Shown piece by piece: positions 5,273-10,483 of a DNA stretch of 10,483 nucleotides. The translations under genes and the position numbers were made by a program. Position 1 is the first letter of the stretch, and each line of letters opens with the position of its first letter. The stretch covers positions 1-10,483 of the forward strand of contig CANFPR010000019.1 in NCBI GenBank assembly GCA_947448975.1, given 5' to 3'. This stretch comes from Micrococcales bacterium. Lineage in GTDB: Bacteria > Actinomycetota > Actinomycetes > Actinomycetales > Microbacteriaceae. The notes under the pieces were generated by a model, which did no database searches, was not told the origin of the DNA, and was given only the letters and a program-made list of their open reading frames with translations.

Positions 5273-8200
5273 CTCTCGAGTTCTTCGGTTTCGAAAGTGG
5301 CCAGAACGGCGTTCCAAGTTTCAATAACCTCGCTAGAGCTGAGCACCTGCGGGCGCACAATTTTGTCGGCATTGACGTAGTAAAGACAAACCGCGATTAG
5401 ATTTTCGTCGATGTTGTGGCGCTTCGAGTAGGCCATTCTGTAAAGCGCTAATTGCAGAGCTCGCTCGGCCTCTTCGGCTGGTGTCGCTGGTGGGGCACCG
5501 GTTTTCCAGTCGACGATTTCAATCTTTTTGCCCGGAAGTTCGGGGTCGTTTTCGGGCACATCGAAGACGGCATCGATTTTGCAAATAAAAGTGTTCTGAG
5601 CGATCGTCACTTGAATCTCGGTTTCGATCTCTCGAGCTTTGAGAGTTGCAAAGCGAGACTTTTCGAAGTTTGCCTGCAGGGTTTCAAGCTTTTCTGGTGC
5701 CTCATCTTCGATTTGTTGCAAAGCTTCGGCAACGTCATCAATCACTTCGGTAGTGGCAACCATTCCGAAGCGCTGTTCAACCCAAGAGTGAAAGAGCGTG
5801 CCAGTCATCGTGGCTTCGAATGGGCGCTCGGGCAGCGGGCGCCGAAACTTCGATGCTACGTCTTGCGGTGACTTGACGAATTCTTTGAACTGAGAGGCCG
5901 GAATGCGCACCGGTAGTTTGACTCGGTTCGATCGCGATTCGGCCAATTGCGCCTCTAGAACAAGCGAACCGATTTCATGGTTGATGCGCCTTGCAAGCAG
6001 GCTCGATTCGCCCTTTGATTCTTCGCCGAGTTCTTTTAGGCGCTTCGCGCTGTCATTGGTGGTTTGCTTCTTGGCTTCCGCGGCGGCGGCAACTACCTTG
6101 AGGCGGTGCGCCTCGCCAAGCGGGTCGGCTGGCCAGGTTTGTGTGATCGCATGTTCTTGGAGTGGGTTGGTGTCGCTTAGGTAAACCGGTAGTTCACCGT
6201 TTTCTGCACCGGCAACGAGAATGCGACTGTCGCGCATGTCTAGAAGTTCGAGAACGTACGGGGAGATTGCGCGAGCGCCACCGCTGTTCTTCCAGACCGA
6301 TCCGGTGAGCAGTAGTTCTTTCTTGGGGCGGGTAAATGCCACGTAGGCAAGGCGACGCTCTTCGCGTTCAAGGTGCGTTTTCATGTCGGCCGAAAGTTGG
6401 TCTTTGACCTTGCCAAAGTCAGCTGGCTTGGCGGCCCAGGTTAGGTCTACTCGAGGCAGGGAGTCGCGGTCGCCTCGCAACTCGTATGGCAGCACGCCCG
6501 AGGTAAACCAAGCCTTCGTAGTTTTGGGTTTTTGCGGAAACTCTCCGGTGACCATGTTGGGTACAGCCACGTAATCCCATTCGAGACCCTTAGCCGAGTG
6601 CACGGTGAGCACCTGCACCACGCCCTTTTTCTGCGTGACCGTTGGCACATCGAGTTTTTCGCGCGATTCCGCGAAGTCGAGCCATTCGATGAAAGCACCT
6701 AGGTAGGCCGAAGAGTTTGCCGAGTAGTTCGCCACCATGCCGAAGAACGCATTGAGGTGCGCCATGGGGTTGACCAGGCGCGGGTTGGCGGCCAGTTCGA
6801 TGTCGAGCTGAAGTTCGCGGGCGACGAACTTAACGAAGTCGATCAACGGCAGCCCCGTCTGGCTACGCAAATCTCTCAAGAACTGACCGGCTTCGCGCAG
6901 TCGTCGCAGGCTTTCATCTGACATTCCGTAGAGAGTTGCCTTCTCGAAATCAACCAAAAGGTCGAGCGCGTCTACTAGCGACGCTTCGTATTCTGGGCCG
7001 AGCGGTTCGTCTACTTCGGCAGCCAATGATTCGTTTGCCTGCTTGCTCAACTTGCGCGACCAACGGTGCAGCCGCTGAATGTCTTTTGGCCCTATTCGCC
7101 AACGAGGTCCGGCAAGAAGCCGAATGAGCTGACTGCCGGCATTTGGCGAATGAACCACTTTGAGGGCACTCACCAGGTCGATGATCTCTGGCATCTCGAG
7201 AAGCCCGCTCAATCCCACGACATCAACGTCGAGGCCTTGGCTCTGAAGCTCGGCTACGAAAAGTGACATGGAGTGTCGCAGCCTGAACAACACCGCTGCC
7301 GATGCGTCTTTGCCACCCTCAGCCATCTTCGATTTAAGCCAGGTTGCAACGGCAATCGACTCTTGCACAATGTCTTCTTGCCAGTCGACATGGATGAGTC
7401 CGTCGCCAGCACCTGGGCGGGAGTCGAGTTTGACGACCTTGGTTTTTGCTATTCCACGGCCTTCGGCAAAGGCGGGCAGCGCTGCGAGCGGTGCCGCCGT
7501 GACGTTGGCAGCGTCGAGCACCACCTTTGGGTTTCGCCATGAGGTCGAGAGCGTGAGTTGGATTACCGGGTTTTGCTCATCGGTACTGAACTTGGCCACG
7601 AACTCGTTGAGGTTGGTGGAGCTGGCACCGCGCCATCCGTAGATTGACTGGTTTGGGTCGCCCACCGCGAACACGGGGTGATCGGCGTATAGCGCTTCGA
7701 GCAAGCGAGTTTGCAAAAACGATGTGTCTTGGTATTCGTCGAGCAGCACGAATCGGTGCACTTCGCGCTCGCGCGTTCTGGCTTCTGGAATGAGTTGAAC
7801 GGCTCGTTCAGCGAGAGCAACCTGGTCGCTGTAGTCGACGAGCCCCTGCTCGAGCTTTTTGCTTCGGTAAATCTCGGCCAGTTCGGCAATCACTTCGGTC
7901 TTGAACAAGCCGGCAAAGAATGACTGATGCGTTGCGGGGAGGGCGGCTCCGCCAGTGACGCGCATGATTTGCTCGCGCACCTGCTCGGCAACTTTCTTTA
8001 CCTGCTGCCCCGTGGCGAGGTTGTCGTTGAGGCTCGCGGCAAGTGAGATTACGCCCTCGATTGCGGTTTTGAGGGTGACCTCGGCATCGTCTAGGTCGGT
8101 GCCGAGGCTCGATGCGTAATCGAGCACCACTCGTTTTGCCAGTTGGAATTGACCGCCCTCGGTGAGCAGGGTCGACTCCGGCTCGTATCCCAGTTGAAGG

Positions 8201-8604
8201 GCATAGTCGCGAAAGAGTGTGTTGGCGTAGGCGTTGTAGGTGGAGATCACCGGATTGGCAAAACCGTCTTTTAGCGATTCGGGCCAGAATGCCGTGCGAT
8301 TAAGGTCGCTGAGACCGTTGATGATGCGTCGAGATAACTCGGATGCCGCCTTGCGGGTGAAGGTAAGGCCGAGAATTTCTTCGGGTCGGGCGTAGCCGTT
8401 GGCCACCAACCAAAGCACACGGATAGCCATGAGTTCGGTTTTGCCGGAACCGGCACCGGCGATCACCATTACTGCGCTGTCGGTTTTGGCCTCTACCGCG
8501 AGCTGCTGTTCATCGGTTAGGCGTATGTTGGGGTTTTCGAGCAACTTCTCGGGCGGCTGGATGGCCAAGAAGATGTCGTTTGCCGAGATGTTGTTAGCCG
8601 GCAT
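5269..8604 (-). CDS. adnB: AdnB-type helicase-nuclease subunit of the AdnAB DNA break resection machine
   Basis: A 1111-residue fusion of a UvrD-like motor and a RecB-like nuclease. Motor motifs are all intact: Q-motif LTDEQQLAV (29-37), Walker A AGAGSGKT (49-56), motif Ia LTFTRKAASEL (80-90), Walker B LLDEYQD (287-293), motif III AVGDPNQSIYGWRGA (313-327), motif IV LSTSWRN (352-358), motif V LTVHSAKGLEW (666-676) and motif VI EERRLAYVAFTRPKKEL (748-764). The C-terminal PD-(D/E)XK nuclease shows GTLFHSWVE (935-943), KIDAVFD with D1011, VDWKTG with D1032 and K1034, and QLALY (1051-1055). Mycobacterial AdnB is about 1100 residues, so the length is normal. In the family AdnB is the leading 3'-to-5' motor that, with AdnA, unwinds and trims double-strand ends. 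The ATG at 8604 overlaps the end of adnA by 11 bases, with AAAGG (8614-8618, minus strand) nine bases upstream, so translation is probably coupled to adnA. Its stop shares CTAG with the converging gene. Confidence 0.9.
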   Translation of the reverse strand: MPANNISANDIFLAIQPPEKLLENPNIRLTDEQQLAVEAKTDSAVMVIAGAGSGKTELMAIRVLWLVANGYARPEEILGLTFTRKAASELSRRIINGLSDLNRTAFWPESLKDGFANPVISTYNAYANTLFRDYALQLGYEPESTLLTEGGQFQLAKRVVLDYASSLGTDLDDAEVTLKTAIEGVISLAASLNDNLATGQQVKKVAEQVREQIMRVTGGAALPATHQSFFAGLFKTEVIAELAEIYRSKKLEQGLVDYSDQVALAERAVQLIPEARTREREVHRFVLLDEYQDTSFLQTRLLEALYADHPVFAVGDPNQSIYGWRGASSTNLNEFVAKFSTDEQNPVIQLTLSTSWRNPKVVLDAANVTAAPLAALPAFAEGRGIAKTKVVKLDSRPGAGDGLIHVDWQEDIVQESIAVATWLKSKMAEGGKDASAAVLFRLRHSMSLFVAELQSQGLDVDVVGLSGLLEMPEIIDLVSALKVVHSPNAGSQLIRLLAGPRWRIGPKDIQRLHRWSRKLSKQANESLAAEVDEPLGPEYEASLVDALDLLVDFEKATLYGMSDESLRRLREAGQFLRDLRSQTGLPLIDFVKFVARELQLDIELAANPRLVNPMAHLNAFFGMVANYSANSSAYLGAFIEWLDFAESREKLDVPTVTQKKGVVQVLTVHSAKGLEWDYVAVPNMVTGEFPQKPKTTKAWFTSGVLPYELRGDRDSLPRVDLTWAAKPADFGKVKDQLSADMKTHLEREERRLAYVAFTRPKKELLLTGSVWKNSGGARAISPYVLELLDMRDSRILVAGAENGELPVYLSDTNPLQEHAITQTWPADPLGEAHRLKVVAAAAEAKKQTTNDSAKRLKELGEESKGESSLLARRINHEIGSLVLEAQLAESRSNRVKLPVRIPASQFKEFVKSPQDVASKFRRPLPERPFEATMTGTLFHSWVEQRFGMVATTEVIDDVAEALQQIEDEAPEKLETLQANFEKSRFATLKAREIETEIQVTIAQNTFICKIDAVFDVPENDPELPGKKIEIVDWKTGAPPATPAEEAERALQLALYRMAYSKRHNIDENLIAVCLYYVNADKIVRPQVLSSSEVIETWNAVLATFETEELES

Positions 8605-10483
8605 AGGTCACCGCCTTTGCGACGTGGATTTTGCACTGCCCGTAGGAGTGGTCGTTGTTGCAGTGATTGCCAACGTTGGCGACAAACACTTTGTCGGTGA
8701 GGGCCATGGAATCGACTGCGTCGAGAACCAGCTGTTCAAAACCACTGCGTTTAACATCGTTGCCGGCCAGCGAATCTTGAATGCGCTCGGCTGGCGTATT
8801 GCCGCTGATAAACACGAGCTTGGCCCCGGCGAGGTGATCGCCTTGCTCGATTCCAGGCAGGTGGTCGAAAGCTCCCTGTTCAAACGCCAACTGATAAATG
8901 CCCAGCTGCGGATGCTCTTGCGCATCGGCCACGCTGGTTACGGTGGCCGAAGTTTTGAGGTCGACGATGACGATCGAGCCATCTTGGTGTCTTTCGATTC
9001 GGTCTACCTTGCCGGTGACCAGAGCACGCCCGAGTTTGAACTTGAATTCGACCTCGCGGCCGACAACCTGAACACCTTCGTTGCGCACGCGGTCGAGGTA
9101 ATCCACCATTACTCCGAGCATTCGCTCGGCCTTGCGACGCTCACGATTTTCTAGCCAGTCGGCTTCGAATTCGAGAGTCTGCCAGCGGTCTTCGATTAGC
9201 TGCCAAAGTTGCTCTTTGTTCTTGCCCTGCTCGTGTTCGAGCGCGGTGTGCAGAAGAATGCCGAGGTTGGTTTCGAAGGTTTTGTCGCTGCCGCCGTGTG
9301 CGTTTAAGAACCAATGCAAAGGGCAGGCGAGGAAGTCGTCGATTTGAGACGGTTTCATCCACACTTCGGCCTCTGGGTCGTCGGCCAGGTCTACCAAAGG
9401 CTCGTCGCTCGAGATTGGAAGCAGCCCGTACCAGTTTTCAGGGCTGGCCCCCGGGGTGTCTTCGATCGCCAAACGTGCCAACCCGAGCGCGCATGCGATG
9501 CGCTCGCCCGGATCGGTGGCTTTGATTAGCTGGCGACGAAGCGTGCCCACCATGCCTCGCATGGTGTAGCGAGGGGCGGTGAAATCTTCGGCCTCGGGAA
9601 TCTTGCCGAACATGGTTCTAAAGAATCCAGACACCTGTTGGTCGTCAGACTCGACACCGCTCACGATCAGCATCTCTGATGCCGCCCCCACCGCCTTGTG
9701 CAGCATGCGAAGTTCGTCGGGAAGTTCGTTGCGCGCAAGCGATTGAACTGTGTCGGTTCGCTTGGAAAGGTACTGGTCTAACGAGATGGCTCCCAGCAAC
9801 GAAGAGCGCGGCTTGAGGTTTGGCCAAACGCCATCTTGCAACTGCGGCAAAATGACCACCCGGTAACGCCGGCCAATTAGACCTGCCGGGGTTAGCAGGT
9901 CTACCCGGTTGTCGTCGCGGTAGTTGAGCGAAAGTGTGTCTTCGGGTAGGTCAATCGAGAGTTGCTGATTGAGAAACTCCGAAGCCGGCAGTTCAGGGTT
10001 GCGCTCCACGAATCGATTGGCCGCCGAGAACAACGCCACCAAGGCGTCGAGGTTTTGATTGAGCTGCGCACCGACCTCGTCGAGTTCTTCGGCCCCCTTC
10101 AGCCAGTCGCGGTGAGCCGGCGAACCTACCCAGAACTTCCAGAGGAGTTGTTCGATCGAGTCTTTGTTTTGAACCAAATCGATTGCGTCGAAGAATCGCT
10201 CGATGAAGCGTGCAACGAGCCGGCCTTCTTGGGTGTTGATTGTAGAAGCCGACCCTCTGGCCGCAAAAAGCTCGGCGATAAGCTCGTCGGAAACCCTAGA
10301 TCCGCCGGCTTCGATTTCGTTGCGTCGCAAAACCCGTCTAAACCGTCGTAGACCAAGGGTGTCGAGCCCGCAGAAAGGCGACAGCAATAGTTTTTTGGCA
10401 AGTTCGGAGTCGACCACGAGTTGCTCGAGCGCCACTTTGGCGGCGGCATCGGCCAGCACCAGCAGTGCGTGCGACGCGAATAC
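8594..10483 (-). CDS. adnA: AdnA-type helicase-nuclease subunit, C-terminal part; motor motifs V-VI degenerate, nuclease intact
   Basis: The frame stays open to the window edge, giving 629 residues of the C-terminal part; the N-terminal motor with Walker A and B lies outside. Numbering starts at the edge. Residues 190-225 hold the AdnA-like VVILPQLQDGVWPNLKPRSS stretch that follows motif V, but motif V itself reads TPAGLIGRRY (198-207) in place of a T-x-H-x-x-K-G-x-E-W pattern. Motif VI reads DELRMLHKAVGAA (256-268), where active helicases have ERRLxYVAxTRA; the arginine finger is alanine 267. The PD-(D/E)XK nuclease looks intact: LLHTALE with H412, KVDRIE with D494, VDLKT with D508 and K510, and QLGIY (526-530). 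Fe-S type cysteines are C387, C608 and C617, with D611 and H612 where the fourth cysteine is expected. It ends with TAA at 8594, inside adnB. In the family AdnA is the lagging subunit of the break-resection heterodimer. GTG 10457 is internal, not the start. Confidence 0.83.
   Translation of the reverse strand, partial: VFASHALLVLADAAAKVALEQLVVDSELAKKLLLSPFCGLDTLGLRRFRRVLRRNEIEAGGSRVSDELIAELFAARGSASTINTQEGRLVARFIERFFDAIDLVQNKDSIEQLLWKFWVGSPAHRDWLKGAEELDEVGAQLNQNLDALVALFSAANRFVERNPELPASEFLNQQLSIDLPEDTLSLNYRDDNRVDLLTPAGLIGRRYRVVILPQLQDGVWPNLKPRSSLLGAISLDQYLSKRTDTVQSLARNELPDELRMLHKAVGAASEMLIVSGVESDDQQVSGFFRTMFGKIPEAEDFTAPRYTMRGMVGTLRRQLIKATDPGERIACALGLARLAIEDTPGASPENWYGLLPISSDEPLVDLADDPEAEVWMKPSQIDDFLACPLHWFLNAHGGSDKTFETNLGILLHTALEHEQGKNKEQLWQLIEDRWQTLEFEADWLENRERRKAERMLGVMVDYLDRVRNEGVQVVGREVEFKFKLGRALVTGKVDRIERHQDGSIVIVDLKTSATVTSVADAQEHPQLGIYQLAFEQGAFDHLPGIEQGDHLAGAKLVFISGNTPAERIQDSLAGNDVKRSGFEQLVLDAVDSMALTDKVFVANVGNHCNNDHSYGQCKIHVAKAVTYAG

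Noticed and set aside
8399..9154. A 251-codon plus-strand open frame across the adnA-adnB junction
   Set aside because: It lies opposite the AdnB Walker A region and the AdnA nuclease motifs, which are clearly real, and its own translation shows no family features.
5269..10483. Defence system (helicase plus PD-(D/E)XK nuclease pair, or Cas4-like proteins)
   Set aside because: Motifs, sizes, order and overlap fit the housekeeping AdnAB resection enzyme, and no CRISPR, toxin or other defence gene is nearby.

Overview
The window reads as a compact actinobacterial chromosome segment. The gene set and order (DUF2342 metalloprotease, ThiF-like protein, UvrD2 helicase, NudC NAD pyrophosphatase, aminoglycoside-phosphotransferase-like protein, AdnB, AdnA) match the neighbourhood known from mycobacteria (the Rv3195-Rv3202c region) and its relatives. 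The moderate base composition, very tight packing and small proteins suggest a streamlined member of Microbacteriaceae, such as the freshwater Luna-type lineages; the family placement is an inference. I see no RNA gene, insertion sequence, CRISPR array, phage gene or other sign of recent transfer. No stretch longer than 67 bases lies outside a gene.

Layout: (1) bases 1-229, + strand, the C-terminal end of a DUF2342 zinc metalloprotease, followed after 58 bases by (2) 288-1325, +, an E1/ThiF-like protein with a retained zinc ribbon but a lost nucleotide-binding glycine loop. (3) 1322-3001, -, uvrD2, and (4) 3004-3972, -, nudC, two bases apart and probably one operon. A 67-base divergent intergenic region (3973-4039) carries back-to-back candidate -10 boxes. 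(5) 4040-5272, +, a phosphotransferase-fold protein whose catalytic residues are substituted and which ends in an acidic tail. (6) 5269-8604, -, adnB, a full helicase-nuclease, and (7) 8594-10483, -, the C-terminal 629 residues of adnA, cut by the window edge; adnA is upstream and overlaps adnB by 11 bases.

How they work together: AdnA and AdnB form the heterodimeric motor-nuclease that resects DNA double-strand breaks in Actinobacteria, and UvrD2 is another superfamily 1 helicase, so the minus strand is largely a DNA repair block, with NudC (NAD(H) and NAD-capped RNA hydrolysis) inside it. The two plus-strand genes that interrupt it are poorly understood, and both look like catalytically eroded members of enzyme families.

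I did not find a new multi-gene system. The observations most worth a second look are the apparent loss of helicase motifs V and VI in AdnA (a dead motor on a live nuclease), the altered Fe-S cysteine pattern of the same protein, the pseudokinase-like phosphotransferase, the ThiF-like protein without its ATP loop, and two convergent gene pairs that each share one CTAG palindrome as the stop codon on both strands.
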